Source of the DNA: Diprion similis
Taxonomy: Eukaryota > Arthropoda > Insecta > Hymenoptera > Diprionidae
Assembly (NCBI RefSeq): GCF_021155765.1
Contig: NC_060107.1
Coordinates: 15,982,501 to 16,046,500 of the forward strand
DNA length: 64,000 nt
Reading direction: 5' to 3'
Part shown: positions 34,670 through 48,453 of the stretch, in pieces
How positions within the stretch are numbered: position 1 is the first letter of the stretch
How the letters are laid out: the number at the start of each line of letters is the position of its first letter
The notes under the pieces: model-generated
Database searches by the model: none
The model's input: only the letters and a program-made list of their open reading frames with translations
Told to the model about the DNA's origin: nothing
Made by a program: the position numbers and the translations under genes

Positions 34670-35003
34670 TAGAACGCAGCGCGTAACACAGCCATGGCCG
34701 CCATGCGGTATGTTGCCAACAAGTTCGCCGCGCGACAAGCGCAAGCCAACAGCTGTCGTCCAACACATATTGCGCAACGTCCACGGAAATAAATCTAGGG
34801 ATAGGCTGCCGTCGCTGTCTAGGCGTCGCACGGTGGCCGGCGTTGGCCGGCGTGTCGCCTTCGAGTCGGCTACGCTGTCCTCCTTCCCCCAACGACCGAA
34901 ATACGGGGGCGCGTTGTATTGCAGCGATACCGATCCGTTCGTGTTGCTAGCGAGCGGTGCGCCTGCTCCCCCCGTTTCTCGGTCCTTAAGAGTAAGCGAC
35001 TAT

Positions 35004-35393
35004 CAGTCCTTACCGACCGCGTGAAATGTCACTTATTTTGACCATTACCAGAATGTGCGCATCAAAGAGGATGAGGGTGCGCACGACCAAGGTGAAAATT
35101 CCGCATCAGCGCAATTTTAAACAGCAATGCCCAATATAAGTAACCCTAAATTTTTAATGTTGATGTGAGAGTAACGCTAAAATATTTATGCCTGGAATTA
35201 ATGGTAATTCAATTGTTAAAAGAACACATTTTCTGATATTTACTGTTGCGTGAAAAACATTCTATTTTTGGATCTTTTTGTTCGGTATTGTTCATGTAGA
35301 CTCTTGAGATGAGATTTTTTTGTGTCAACGATGATAGGCTATGCTATGATAGTAGCGAAAATAAGTGACATTCGACGCGGTCGATAAGGACTG
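35004..35393. mobile_element. TTACCGACC-ended inverted-repeat element 1
   Basis: The left end carries CAGTCCTTACCGACCGCGTG then AAATGTCACTTATTTT. The right end is the near-complete reverse complement (AAAATAAGTGACATT, CGACGCGGTCGATAAGGACTG). The arms are about 37 bp around roughly 315 bp of AT-rich interior without coding capacity. Confidence 0.75.
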
Positions 35394-36400
35394 GGGCATA
35401 TAACAGTCGTACGCTTACCGACTAAGCATGCAAGTATCCCCGTGCGTAAACTACGCATCAAAATACGTGCTCTGTCGTATAGTTTTACTCTCTATTGCTA
35501 TTCTAGAATTCAAGAGAACGTTCCTTAACTGTGGACAATATACTTTCACCGAAAAATACGTGAAATTAGGTGAAGTATAAAAATAATTCGGTCGGTAACG
35601 AGATAAGGATTATCACATCACATATTTCACATTCGAGCATCGTCGAAACCTCTGATGGTTCCTCTCAGTAGGATGTCTTGTTACAATCTCGGTCAGAAAA
35701 TTCTCTCAACCGACGGCTACCCAAGCTCCTCTCTACCTTAGCTCTTTGTTTCCACAACGACAGTTCGCTGTTTATTTGACGTTTGAAAGAAAGGTGCGCG
35801 GCTTATTGAACTACATATATATATATATCTAATACAGATCTGTTATCTGTTATGATTTCACTTTCTATTTTCTCTACTATTTATACAACTTTTTTCTACT
35901 TTTATTCTTATTTCCATGCATTCACCTCGTGCATACAAATCCGTTCTGCCTAATTCCACATATACATATGTATACGTAGCTTACTCAATTAATTATACAT
36001 CTACTGCGTATTTTGTGGCTGAAATTTCTTAGGGGATTTTCGTCTCCGATCAACCCATACACCAACTCCCACTATCATTCTCCTGACGTCGATTCCCACT
36101 ACCAGCTGACATAATGAGTGAACGTCAAGGAGGGAGAGGGAGATGTGGCAGCGACTGCGACGGAGGCTCCACCATCGGCGTTTCGTCACCGGCTTCCCAG
36201 CTGATACAAAATGGCCGTATGTTCTTGACAGCTGAGCCGATAAAAGTCATACTCAGTTTGTTCCGAATTCCCTACTCCCCGCTCCGCGGACAGCGAGTTT
36301 GAGTCGTTTACAACGTCGACTTATTCGACTCCCCTGAAATCCCCATCGTATCCCGATTTATCACGGCATGGCGGTATAGAAATCGCTCTTTCGGCCTCCC

Positions 36401-37558
36401 GGCGACGACGCTCGTTGTAGGCTTCGCCTAGTTCTAGGCTGCGATTTTTTCCCGTTCTCCTTGTCCTCGGTGGGCGCAGCCAATGGGAGTAAGTAGGTCA
36501 GGCGCCTGGGCGTATCGGAGCGCGAGGCCGCGTCACGTGGGTTTGTTGTTATCTATCAGCTGTTTTTCCCGGGCGGCCGGCCGGCGCAGTGAAAGCCGCT
36601 TGGTCTCAGTCCCTCCCGGCCGCTCAGCTGTGCGTCATACACGCTGTCCGTCGAAGTACCCAACAAGTATTTCAGAACTGCTTTGTTCGCTTGTCTTGCG
36701 CGAGTCGAGTCAGCGGATAGTAAAGAATTGAAAATAAATAACAGAAAACCAAAACCAGCAGGAATATCGTACTTTGTATTATGCTGTCTGTTAAGTGCCA
36801 GGAATTAAACGTCTTTAATACCACAATAATTGAAGGTTCGAAAGATGCGGACAACGGCGTGACAAATACAAGTAGCCACGGAGCACGCCGCTTTGTTGAT
36901 ACGAGTTCAGTGAACGCCGCGATAGGCTTCAGGCCCCGGAGGCCGCCTCGCCTTCTATAGGCGGATTTTCTTTTCTTTTTCCAACGTTTCAAATTACCGA
37001 TCGATCAGCTCGAAACTAGTCGAGTTACCTTGCAAAGCTCGCATACAGAGCAGAAAAATAAAAGCACAGGTGAAATCGGTAGGAAAGAAAGAGAGAAAGG
37101 AAGAAAAAACAAGTGATAAAATACCAGTGTGTTTAGTAGCCTGCGTAAGAAACAGTGTTTAGTCAGTGCTTTGTGCAACGAGTGGATCGGTCGATGTGAT
37201 TAAAAGTCATTGATGTCGTTACTGTTGTTTAGAAAAATACATACGTATTTTAAAACGCCTATAAACTCGATTTTTTCAGCATCGCTTTGTTCGCTCAAAC
37301 GTTTTGACAGTTCGATCGCAAACGCGACTCTCCATCCACACACTCCCCCCTCCTCCCCATTCCGCACTCTTCCTAGCTTTCCGCGGTAAGAATTGTTGAA
37401 TCGGCGCGAGTCTCTGACGCAGCTTTCACTCAATTTTTAAATGTCGAATGATTTTTAAAAATTCGAAGACAAAGTGCGAGTCGCGATTCTCGTGACAGTC
37501 GTGCGGGATTAAGTACCAACAGCGAGAGAGTTGTGCATAATAAAGATAAGAAACAGAA
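36401..37558 (+). promoter_or_regulatory. CpG-rich presumed promoter and 5' UTR of Glut4EF
   Basis: 36420-36680 is GC- and CpG-rich (GGCGGCCGGCCGGCGCAG) and contains a CACGTG E-box at 36534-36539. It is followed by a long leader up to the ATG at 37559. The transcription start is not fixed by sequence. The short frames on both strands here are composition-driven. Confidence 0.45.
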
Positions 37559-37951
37559 ATGTCAACAGGAAAGAGACTGGCAAAGCGGAGCATAATTGGT
37601 ACGCGTGTCTGCGCCCCGGGGGTAGACGGGATGTATTACAGCGGTGTTATTCACGCCGTCAAGACGCCGGCTTCGATGGCGGCGGAGCCGGGTCTCAGCA
37701 TAACGCCGAAGACCCGCTACTCCGTTAGATTCGACGCCGTTTCACCGGGCGGCCGGCCGCCAAATCCCAGCACGGAATATTCCGACAGCGATTTAATCGG
37801 CCCTGGATTCGGATCTGTCAACGGCGCCAAGCTTGTGCCGGGGCAGAAAGTCTACCTGACCTTCAACGGCAGGGAGATACAGGCCGAGGTGACTCAGCAT
37901 CGGGAAAATCTTGACGAAGTCGACGTTCTCATCGCTCCGAGTGGACAGGAG
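37559..37951 (+). CDS. Glut4EF: Glut4EF (ZNF704/ZNF395/SLC2A4RG family), first coding exon, partial
   Basis: One exon of 131 codons begins MSTGKRLAKRSIIGTRVCAP and ends ...LIAPSGQE at a GTATGT donor in phase 0. The N-terminal block, together with YYSGVIHAVKTPAS, RYSVRF, DLIGPGFGSV and LVPGQKVYLTFNGREI, is the conserved Tudor-like N-terminal module of the ZNF704/ZNF395/SLC2A4RG transcription-factor family; the fly member is Glut4EF. Family members bind GC-rich DNA through a C2H2 finger and a C-terminal C-clamp, which are not in this window. The exon is notably GC-rich compared with its surroundings. No downstream exon was recognised in the following 26 kb, so a very long first intron is inferred. 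The start is the first ATG of the conserved protein. Confidence 0.9.
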
Positions 37952-39026
37952 GTATGTAAATAAATATTGGACGAATCGGAGGCACGATAAACCATCGGCC
38001 TAGGCCTCATTTTTCCTCGATGTTCGTTTCTGTTCCGGTTTTACAGTTTTGAATTTCCCGCGCGCGTCTCTTGCCAATATAGTGTTGGAAGAAGAAAAAT
38101 TAGACATTGGTAATCTGCAAGATTCGCACAACTGATTGTCCGCGGTTCTTTACGCATCGTACGTCATAACTGCTTGAACGTAAACTTGAAATGGTCATAA
38201 AAATCTTTCTAAATGTTGCTATAATCCTGCTTTAAGTGTTTCGAACAGTTTCGCCTAATTGTAAATCAGACTTTTTTCGATTCACATTCAACCCACCATT
38301 ATTTACTTCATTCGGTAAACTTGTCGTTTTTTTCAAATTCTCATACTCTCAATGCTACTACAACTTTATTCCGATCCCGTAAACAACATTGCAACGAGGT
38401 TTTCAAGCTGTTTTGACAGATCAGTTATAAAAATATTTTTCTTCGGCCTAATATATCTATCACTTTTACTTTCAAATTATATATCTGTTCGCAATGAAAT
38501 CTACGATATCGTACCGTTGAAACTTCATCGGAGGACAACGGAAATCAATATTCAAGACAAAAACACATGACCAGTTTACGTTTGATACGGCATTTCACTG
38601 GTCGCAATATTAATATAATAAATTATAACTAGAGTGAAAATACGTCCGTATTAGATGAAACTACGTATCAAAGATGGCTCTCTATATTTGAGGTCAAGGA
38701 AACGACCTTAGAAGTTTGAGCAGAATCGATTATATCGCATTATCCAAAGACTGACGCTCTCTTCGTTAGGCTGTATTGACGTGGATCGATTTACAGGAGT
38801 TTCTTCACGGACACCGGTTCGACTATTCACAATTGCGATTCAATTCGCTTCACCGGAAACTGAAAATCCAATTTTTACAAAGACCTGTGTCCACATTTGC
38901 GAATATACAAGCAATTTTTGGCTCCCCTGAAAAGTTTAATTTGCATTTCCTCCTCATTTCGTTGTACGTACTGTGTCCATACTGCTCATTTTTCTGCTGC
39001 ACGGTCGCACGCCGGTTCCTTCGACT

Positions 39027-39046
39027 CCCCCCCCCCCCCCCCCCCC
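39027..39046. repeat. poly-C tract
   Basis: About 20 C residues followed by a C/G/T-rich stretch in a GC-rich patch. Confidence 0.95.
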
Positions 39047-39236
39047 GCCCCCGCCCCTCTCTGCCACCTCCCCATCCTCTTCCTCCTCCGCCAGTTCGGT
39101 GACGTACGCATCTACGTCACCCACCAATTATTGTCGCCGTTGGGGCAGCGCGGCAGCGCAGAAACTGCCGCGCAAACGTGTTTCGAGACATAGTAAACAC
39201 GATTATTTCGCGTGCCCCGCAAGTAGCGAAGAGGAT

Positions 39237-40310
39237 TTAACGCGATGTAGCAGTCCTACCTTTACCGACTGAGCGAATTGATTCGTTTTCCTCCTATATT
39301 AAATAAACAAAGGAACGAAATGGGTTGAAATTTCGACGGTGCATAGCTTTTTTGTAGCAGAATCTTAGAAATCGTAAAAAAAAAGGGTAGTTTTTTGACA
39401 CATGTCTCTATTCCCCACATTCCCCGCATTTCAGGGGTAAAATAGTATATTGTATGAGAAGAGCATGTTACGTGTTTTTCACGAAGCACGAAATTGAGAT
39501 TAGGGTTGCGAAATGTTAGATCGGTTCATTGTGTTTGACGCGATAGTGCATGAAAGCTGTACAGAAATGACCGCTTTTAAGTTCTAGGAGTTAAAAGTGG
39601 TCGTTTCAGTACTCCGCGCATGCGCATTCGCAGACTCACTGGACTGTCATAGAAACGGGTACTTTGTGTATGAAAAAACGCGTAAAACGTGCTCGCCTTA
39701 TATAAAAGTACATATTTGAGGGACTTTTCGTCAGAGCGAAAAGAATGAGGAGTAGAATGAGCCATCGTGAGACTGTTTTCATGCAATATTGAGGCCGCTA
39801 GATGAAAATTAGTGATTACAATAATTTCGTATATAAAAGACGCTCTCTCGATCAGCTGGACGCACGGCCGGTACAGCCGAGCGTTCCTTGGTTAAAATAT
39901 TCTTCGGTTGGAAGGCTCGGCTGTGCGCTCAGCTGATCGCGACAGCATCCTTTATTTACGAAATTATTGTAATCACTAATTTTCATCTAGCGGCCTTAAT
40001 ATCGCATGAAAACAGTCCCACGATGGCTCATTTTATTCCTCATTCTTTTCGCTCTGGTGGAAAGTTCCTCAAACTTGCACGTTTTTGCCCTTAAAATACA
40101 AGAAATGTGGGAATAGCAACACGTATCAAAAAACCACACATTTTTTGACGATTTACGGAATATGAGTAACCTTCTTCCGATCTGCTATAAACGAGGCTAT
40201 GCACCGTCGAAATTTCAACCCATTCTGTTCGCTTGCATGCATATTTAATATAGGAAGAAAACGGATGAGTTTGCTCGGTCGGTAAAGGTAGAACTGCTGC
40301 ATCGCGTTAA
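39237..40310. mobile_element. roughly 1.07-kb palindromic (foldback) TTACCGACC-ended element 2
   Basis: The left arm runs from TTAACGCGATGTAGCAG through CCTACCTTTACCGACTGAGC and GGGTTGAAATTTCGACGGTG to the centre near 39885. The right arm repeats these in reverse complement, ending CGCGTTAA at 40310. Both arms share GATGAAAATTAGTGATTACA and AGAGCGAAAAGAATGAGGA. The left arm carries about 200 bp (39480-39690) not found in the right arm. TTAA lies at each boundary. No transposase frame was seen. Confidence 0.8.
39559..39613. repeat. small nested hairpin in the left-arm insertion
   Basis: GTACAGAAATGACCGCTTTT and, after a 10-nt loop, its near complement ending GGTCGTTTCAGTAC. It lies within the extra segment of the left arm of the 39237-40310 palindrome, suggesting an insertion of a short inverted repeat. 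Confidence 0.6.
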
Positions 40311-40482
40311 TAGCCGGTGTGATGAGAGAATTTGCTGCCGTCGCGTTTACTTACACTTACATGCTACGTATTGCTTGGGACTCAAGCTCGAATCTACAAA
40401 TATAGTTTTTTCCGGGACAACTGTTTATGCACTATATTATATGCTCGGACTGTAATCGTGGATGTTGTGTCACATACATATG

Positions 40483-40483
<1 letters not shown>

Positions 40484-40535
<52 letters not shown>
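40484..40535. repeat. (TA)n microsatellite
   Basis: About 52 bp of uninterrupted TA dinucleotides. Flanking open frames on both strands are simple-sequence artefacts. Confidence 0.95.
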
Positions 40536-40536
<1 letters not shown>

Positions 40537-42591
40537 TTATATGCGTGGGCTGGATCACGGACGTACCGATGTCACGTGATCGGACGAGGAGTCGGTCGCT
40601 GTGCATCCTACTCCATCTACGAATAGAATATACTATTCGTGTCCTAAATAATACGTACATTATATCACATTATATATTTACAGTGTGTATAGCTATCGGT
40701 AAAACGTGTAGACGATGATTGATGAGAAAACTGTGTTCAAATTGCGATCACGAGGAGAATAATAACTCACGATTAATGAAAGAAGAACGTAAAAACATAA
40801 CAAATTCCTTTTCATGTGCTTTGAACCGCTGGTTCCTCGGCGAAACATGTCGGTAATACAAGTATTTACACACAACTAATGTATACATGTATGTATAGTG
40901 ATTTATTTTCTTTGAATACAACTTGTAGCGTTGGAAGAGGGAAAGAATCGAAGTTCATTCACCGAAGACTGAATTATACATATGCCGACGAGATGTAAAT
41001 TGTCTGTTTTTTTACTCTCTTTTTCTTTTGATTCGTAACAGAGGTTAATTTTATCTTTTTTCTAACTTGCACCGAAATTAGGCCTTTTCGTGCGTGTAAA
41101 GTGGGTGTTAAGTCCATTTTCCCTCCTACTGGAATAATGCACTTAAGTAACATACTACAAAAACGTACGTCGGGATAAAAATGTACTTTGCGCCCGCTAA
41201 CCCGAGTGATAGAGGACGATTAGATCGTTTACGCTAATTGTAAGGTAAATTTTCGATGCAGTTTATGAATAAAAAGTATCGTGTGCATCATGGGCGAAGG
41301 CCATTGACGCTGATCGTGTAATTTTCAGGTGAACCTGATATTCGCACCTGCGTCAATCGCTCACTTTCCGCACTTGATGCACAACGTCCTATTTCCCACG
41401 TTACATAAAGTTTTGGAATATAACAAGGATAAAATCGTTGTTACTGACTGTACTACATTAATACATGACGTTATTGCCAAATTAGAAGCGCATCTTCACT
41501 AAAATTTATAAAATAATTATTACAGCGTGTTTTTGCAAGGTTCTTTTTTCTCATTTGCACTACGAATTTATTTTATAATATTATATACAATTATGTAAAA
41601 CGATTCAGCGTATGTAGACAATTATATTACATAATTACGGGGTTTCTTCCACTGATGTCCAATGAACTTATTGAGACTGCAGCTGCTGAAGCTTCTACAG
41701 AAAATTTAAGTTTACTGTATGTCCTTCAGCTGCAATGAGATTGTTATTTTTCACAAAATTATTTTATAAATAGGTTTCGCTGCATCCCCTTTTTTTCTTA
41801 TTTATTTTCTAACGACGTTAATAAAATCAATCGACATTTAAGTCACTTGGTTTGAATCGTATTTATCGAATTGGAAAATATCAAAAAATTATACACAAAT
41901 ATTTGAGGAAATGTTGCTTGAAATATGACGCTACGATATACATCCTATTCAACATGTGTTTAACCATCCTGGTACGCATATATACATGTACATTGTCCAT
42001 ATGTATGCATGCGCGTATGTAAGATAGATTAAAACGTGATAGATTAAATCGTATGCAACAGCTGTAAAGAGAGGGTTGATACCGCCGTAAGAATAATCTG
42101 CACATGGATGACAGTCTGACTGACAATGAGTCAACGGACAACGGTCTGAAGCACGGATAACGGGAAGGCCAACAAACTTCATCGTGATTCACGAGTTTGG
42201 GGCCCTTGATGCACGGGTTATATGCATGTAGGTAATAGGTATACATATATACAATTTTCTACACAACCGACCGCACGTACTGTACATAGGTATGTACATG
42301 TGTCGTTCGGACCGGATGCAACCGTGCGCCGCCTACGTCATTTCGAAAGGTCAATGGAAGTTTGAACTTTGTACCTTTTTGAAGAAACGATTTTCCAAAC
42401 TGCAACTAACAGCCCCTCCTGCGGATTATCGCCTTGTCACTGCGATCGGTATCCGGTTTACCGTTTCGTTAATCTGTAAACCAAACAAAATACAATTGCG
42501 AGGTAGTTACGGAATATTTCACGAACTGCGTTATCGAGAACAAACTTTCTAATCACTTCAATTTACAAGAATATATTATGGAGGATTATAG

Positions 42592-42610
42592 AATATATAT
42601 ATATATACAT

Positions 42611-42657
<47 letters not shown>
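42592..42657. repeat. (TA)n microsatellite
   Basis: TA dinucleotides over about 66 bp, with a short interruption near 42608-42612. Confidence 0.95.
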
Positions 42658-42658
<1 letters not shown>

Positions 42659-43667
42659 CATGGATATTGGTATTGTGAAGAAATTCAAGCCCGATATAAA
42701 TTTAGATTTGGATCTAGGTTTCGATAATTTATGGATCAACCAGAAAGTTTTTTTCGTTAAAAAGTCTGAAATAACACTTTGAGATTGAAAGAAGAAAAAA
42801 AAAAAAGAAGAAAAGAACATTAAGCCCCACGTTTCGTCATCCTACGTGAAAGGCGTATCGTAACGTAGCATCATGAAAATTTTCAAATATGTATTCAGTT
42901 CTGCAGTTTGAAATAGTTTTCATGTACCTTCATATCGAACCCGTAGAAAAGTTTTGCAATTTATCTTGAGTTTGCATAATTGGAAAAAAAGAATGCAATC
43001 TGTACGATTGTTTAACGATCTATGAACAAAAGACGGTTATCCCAATGTTTCTGAAAAACCTTGAATTTTCAATGGAATTTTATGCTTTTAATTTCAACAG
43101 ACACCATGTTATACTATATAATGTAAACATGTTTTTCAGTGGTTGCTACTTGACAGACAAGGTGAGATGGACAAGTGTGTGTCTGTTCACGCGTTGTGTA
43201 CACACAAACGTATATAGGCATACAATATATATACAATACATACATACGTATATATATATATATACATTGTATATTGGTCGAGAGACGATGGGTTTGGAAT
43301 AAAAATGCGATGGCCGATCCAAATACCTAGCGAGGAGGCGAGAGTGCGCGATACTCTAATGCCGATTTTAATTTTTAGCGTCGTGGCCACGCGCTGGCTG
43401 CCGCCTCGGCCGGCAACGTGCCGCGCCCATAACAGGAAAGGAGTGAACGCGGCCATCGTGCTTTACGCGACGACGACTTGGTCGGCCAGAGGCAGCTACC
43501 CGGGTTCCCGTAAATCGCACAACTGTGAACGCTAGGCGTCCGTTAGAGCCGAGAGAACCGTTCTCAAACTTTCAAACTGTTATGCCTCCAAATACTCGAG
43601 TCAACTTCGCCATGCTTTCCCGCTCATCCCCCCCCGCCACGCGTCACGGGCCATTTGAAGTCAGTCA

Positions 43668-43859
43668 TATCTTACCGACCGAGTCAATGTCGCGCTACGC
43701 ATGCATTTATGCTGTGTTCCCATTTTCGGGCAATGGTATTCGACATTCCTCACCATTCTGTGAGTTATTTGTAGTCCGATGATATATTGCGGTACTATTA
43801 TCGCGCAAAGCTTACGTCAGAATAAGTATACCGAGAAACATTACTCTGTCGGTAAATAC
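43668..43859. mobile_element. TTACCGACC-ended inverted-repeat element 3
   Basis: The left end is TATCTTACCGACCGAGTCAA. The right end, read in reverse complement, is TATTTACCGACAGAGTAAT. The arms match over about 20 bp around a 150-bp interior. A GC-rich patch adjoins the left end. Confidence 0.6.
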
Positions 43860-46800
43860 AGAATTGTACACATCGTGCAAACATGTGTATTTTTCTATTC
43901 TATTCGCTAGTGGTTTCACGTTTGCTTGCTTTGCCAGATACCTATGTTCATTCAGATCGAACGGATTCGGCTTACTTTCAATTTGAGATTAGGTTAGGAT
44001 CCGGTAGTACGAAATTCATACTCGTTTTTGAAACTCACGAGTGTGCGCATTTCCTGGCTAGTGCAACCGACTCGACGATACGGACAGACAACGAGGGCAT
44101 TGCACACTCGTTGCAAATGAATCTTTCGTCTCGTCAATCGCTATCAAGGAGATAAAACGAGAGAGAAATAGAGAGCGGGAAGAGTGATCGAGGGGAGAAT
44201 TATGGATAGTTTCAACGCATGCGCGACCCGTGAAATGGGGGCATCTATTCAATACACTTTAGGAACGAGGTCACGAAAATTAAATTTCGTGATTAAGTCA
44301 TGTTGTTTAAAGTCTTGGCGGGGACCTCTTGCGTGTTGAATGCATTATGTGTGTCCTACTGCTTCATAAGCTACCTGATCAATTGCTTAGGCTCATATTT
44401 TTTGGATCCCTGAAAAAGCATCGTACAAAACACACCCCTTTTTCAATAGTGATAATAATCAAGTTTTAGAGTAGAGTTTCGTGAACAAGGTTATTCGCCT
44501 AAATAACGACTTGAATAGGAATCTTTTGCTAGCTTGGTGTGCTTATAGCATTTTGATAAGCCTTCAAAACGGGACATCCAGAACTCTTTGAAACAAAAGC
44601 TCCTTCGATCTCACATATCTGTCTAATAAAGTTGATGACCTGTTGATTTTTTTTGTGATATTCGGAATTCTCGCAAACTACAGAACATACTGACCGTTTT
44701 TCAACGATACAATGTTTCATAGAAATATTAATATTTTGCGTAGGTATTCAGGCCTTCGATATCAATTCTCCTATAAGAATCTGTCTTCAAATTACTGGGA
44801 ATTATTAGAATTCGTAAAACATTTTGCAGACAAATAGTAAAACCTGGCGGAAATTCATATTGCGAGAACAAATTTGTAGAAACTTTCTCACAGTATTCGA
44901 AAATAATTTTCTCCGATGCAGTTTGTAATTATGCATGTTGGTTGTGTACAATATAGGTAAGCAGTGTCCATATATATGACCGTTAAGAGCAATCTGTACG
45001 TCGGGATAAAAATCTGACGAGTGTCGTCAGGTGACACTATAACTTTATGATGCAGGTATAAAATAGGCAAAAAGTGCAAGTGTCAACGAATTGGAAATGG
45101 CAAATTGTACTTGCTGATATAGGTATATATAAAACAGCATATTATTATGAAGCGCGATTGAATTATTTTTGCGCGCTGTTCTATGTCTGCGTAACGAAGC
45201 GAATAGAATGAATGCCACGGCGATGTTCACGACCCGCAGGTCTCTCTTCTCCAAATTACCCGTGGGTGGAAAAAGAGCCTTGAACCATGCGTGTGACGAG
45301 ATGGACTCGAGCTAATGTTGCTGCATGTTTATATGCTACGTCATCGTCATTTTTGTTGTTGTTTTTGTTACTATGCTTATCATCATTACCTACTACCATG
45401 ACTACAACTACTATTCACTCAGCTACATATATTATATACTTTATCTTGAAAAGACTAAATTCGAAAAAGTCCAACATAGTTATTTAAGATATTCGTCTGA
45501 TTACACCAATACTTCCACGGAGTATAATAATCACGCTTATAGCGAAATTATGGAAACTATAAGGAATTATGAACACATACTCGAAATTTGTAGGGCAAAA
45601 AACTGTATGATGTTGACCTTCGATCTCATTATTATTAATATCGATAATAGTTAGTTGTTGAGTCAAATTAAATATTACGTCTCTCATAATATACTCAGAG
45701 CGCTCACTCAATCATCATTACCTCGTTTTGACGTTGATACTAAGCTAATAAAAGCATTTCCACTGCAGCGAGCTATGAATATTGTAAACATAAACAAAAC
45801 TATTTGAGATCTATTTCATTTAAGTCAGGAAGTGTTTATAAAAAAGCCTGACCTTAGATTTATGAAAGTTAAGGGTAGAAACACAGAGTTTATTATTCTT
45901 AAATAATTGGCAAGCCGTAAATTGTTAAAAAGGTTTCATTTTTCATTTGTTTTGTATTGGGTACTACGTATATATATATATATATAGTACACACTAAATT
46001 ACATTACACACATTCGTGAAGGGTAATTTACTATTCACACTACATACAGTAATAACACTTCTCTTCACAAGCAAAGTTGAATTTGCATGACAGTATACAA
46101 TGATTATATATTTGTAGGTATAATGACTATAACAAGTTACAACTGGATGAAGAAAAAAAGTGAGGTTTTCTTTCATTTAGGGAACAAAGACAATGAGATT
46201 GTTAAAATTAGGAATTTTTTAGTAGGTATTTAGATCGTTACGGTTTACGAAGGTATTTAAAAAAAAATTTCCGTCCTTTATAGATTTTATGTAAAAATGA
46301 TCAGTGGTTGAAATTTTTTCATTACAATCAAACACGTTTCTCGTGCTCGAAATTCTTACATTAGGATTTTTCTGCCAAATCAAACATTCAAATAGTACAT
46401 CAGATCGAAGTAAAAAATTCGACATGTTGATGATAATAACCACGTCATAACAATAACAATAATATTAACAATGACGGTGAACGTCTAGAGACTTTTGTTT
46501 TACTCTTTCAACGGGGTAATAGAATAGAATTTTTTTTTCCTGCACTCATAACTATTTATCGATATTGCAGAGTGGCAATTATTATACATATATAGAAAAA
46601 AATAATTAGAATCTGCATACATTTGTCGTTATTCAACATCCTACCGACATAAAATTCAAGCTCCTCTTTGTAAATTTTAATCCATTTCCATTAAAACCCA
46701 CGCCATTTTATTATTTTCTGAATATTCGAATGCCAGAAGCAAAATCTATTTCGTTACTACGTTGAGGTGTATTCCAAAAACTTTCGTCAAGTTTAAATAT

Positions 46801-48453
46801 TCAAGCATCGCCTCCCCTCCAAGCTAACGCGCAGGTACTACTGTGGCCATTGAACAACCAGAGGTTGTTGAGATTATTGCAAAAAGTGACCGGCCGGCTA
46901 GACTGCTGCGCAAAAAGAGTCCACAATTTTTTGAGGCAGACCCGGGGCTTTTATTCTATATACCTATACGGTCTACCTATGGATCAGAAGGACGATGCGA
47001 CTCAGGTCGACGCGCCGCATCGGGTTATACGAGTAGTTGAAAACGCGGTTGAACGCCCGCTAAACTTGCGCGGGGGTCGCTGAACGGGACTCATCGTCAA
47101 CCGAGAGCCAAGGGCCGCCGACACCGCTGCTGCCATTATATATCGCACTGTACATTACTCGATCAAACACTTTTCACCTTCAAGGGATGTCCGAAATTCC
47201 TGTTTTACCGACCAATCCGGCAAGTCGTATTTTACACCGTTTTCTGCTTTTTAGCGATAAAATCTTTCAGAAATTTGGATAATTTTATAGCATACATGGT
47301 TGACGTTCGTGCTTTTGTCATTGTCTTTCTGAAATTCTGAAAATTTATAAGTGACATTTACCTAAAACGATTTTTAATGTATCTGCAGCTAATTACTTCA
47401 CTCGATTTTAGGTTATGGAGTTTAGTTTTGGACAACTCAATCACATGTTTTATTATCAATTTTGCAAACTTGTCTTAGCGACCACGCAAGCGCGATTGGA
47501 TATTATATTTTTCCAAAGTTTGATGTGTATTTCATTGATTGAGAGAAAAAAAAAAAAATCCAAAAGTAGGTACCGTTTTCCAAATCCGCCAGCGAAACAG
47601 GAAGATCTGACGTTGTCTTCTTAAGGCCTTGAGAATTACAATATAAGGACAACATTATTTCATTTAAATTGAATATCATTCCCCACGGTATAAATTAAAA
47701 ACAACTGATCATAAGCATCTTTTTTTTAAATTGTTACTCATCTTAGTCTTGCAGTCTATTTTGTTTCCTGTCCAACGGAAACCCCGGTCAATTGATTACC
47801 AACAATGACAAGTTAAATAATTGTTTGGCGTATGAAAAATTTTCCCAATTGTGAAAACTATTTTCAAACGTTGATAACTATTATACTTTATTCAATCAAT
47901 ACGAAACATTTTCTTATTGTACGATATGATTGATAAGAAAAAACAATTATCATTATTATTAGAGTCTAGAGGCCAGATAGTGTAAGCCAAAGACTCGGTG
48001 CTTGATAAGGCATCAGGAATGGGAAGGTTGAAAACACTAACGACGATATCATCATAAACAAAAGAAGGATGCGCGAGATAAGTGAAACAAGCGGACGCAG
48101 TCGTGTGGTGTCGGTTATCATAGAGTATTATTGATGGTAGAATTTGCAACCCGAGAAAATATGTTGCGCACGCTCGATCTAAAGATAGTATAACAGTAGT
48201 ATGCATGTGTTACATACGCCGCATACACACTCAACGCATGTGTTTATCGAACTCGAAAACCGGCCGGCCGGCTTTCCTTGCTGCTACCACCGCGCACCGT
48301 CGTAAACACGGGATGCGCGCAGGCGCGGAAGCGTGACGTCACCGGTCGCGATCCTATCTGTCGGCCACTAGCCTGCATGGTCACAGTGGTCTGCACTCTC
48401 TTCATAATTGAGCGCTGAAAATTCAACCAACCTTCATTTGTCCGACCTGCACG

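Larger units (their letters stand above)
33496..36400. other. intergenic DNA between the CULT gene and Glut4EF
   Basis: 2.9 kb with no recognised gene. It includes a GC-rich patch (about 34600-35030) with a G homopolymer at 34646-34669, and the inverted-repeat element 35004-35393. The open frames in the GC-rich patch (34617-35024 plus, 34607-34892 minus) are artefacts of base composition. Confidence 0.6.

Noticed and set aside
34607..35024. Long open frames on both strands in the GC-rich patch
   Set aside because: They run through a poly-G tract, overlap each other on opposite strands and encode no domain. GC-rich DNA has few stop codons.
40332..40718. 128-codon plus-strand frame and its opposite-strand counterpart
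   Set aside because: Both are built on a (TA)n microsatellite translated as Tyr-Ile repeats.
45325..45654. 109-codon frame with a hydrophobic start
   Set aside because: No recognisable family; AT-rich composition explains the hydrophobic stretch, and no splice or promoter support was seen.
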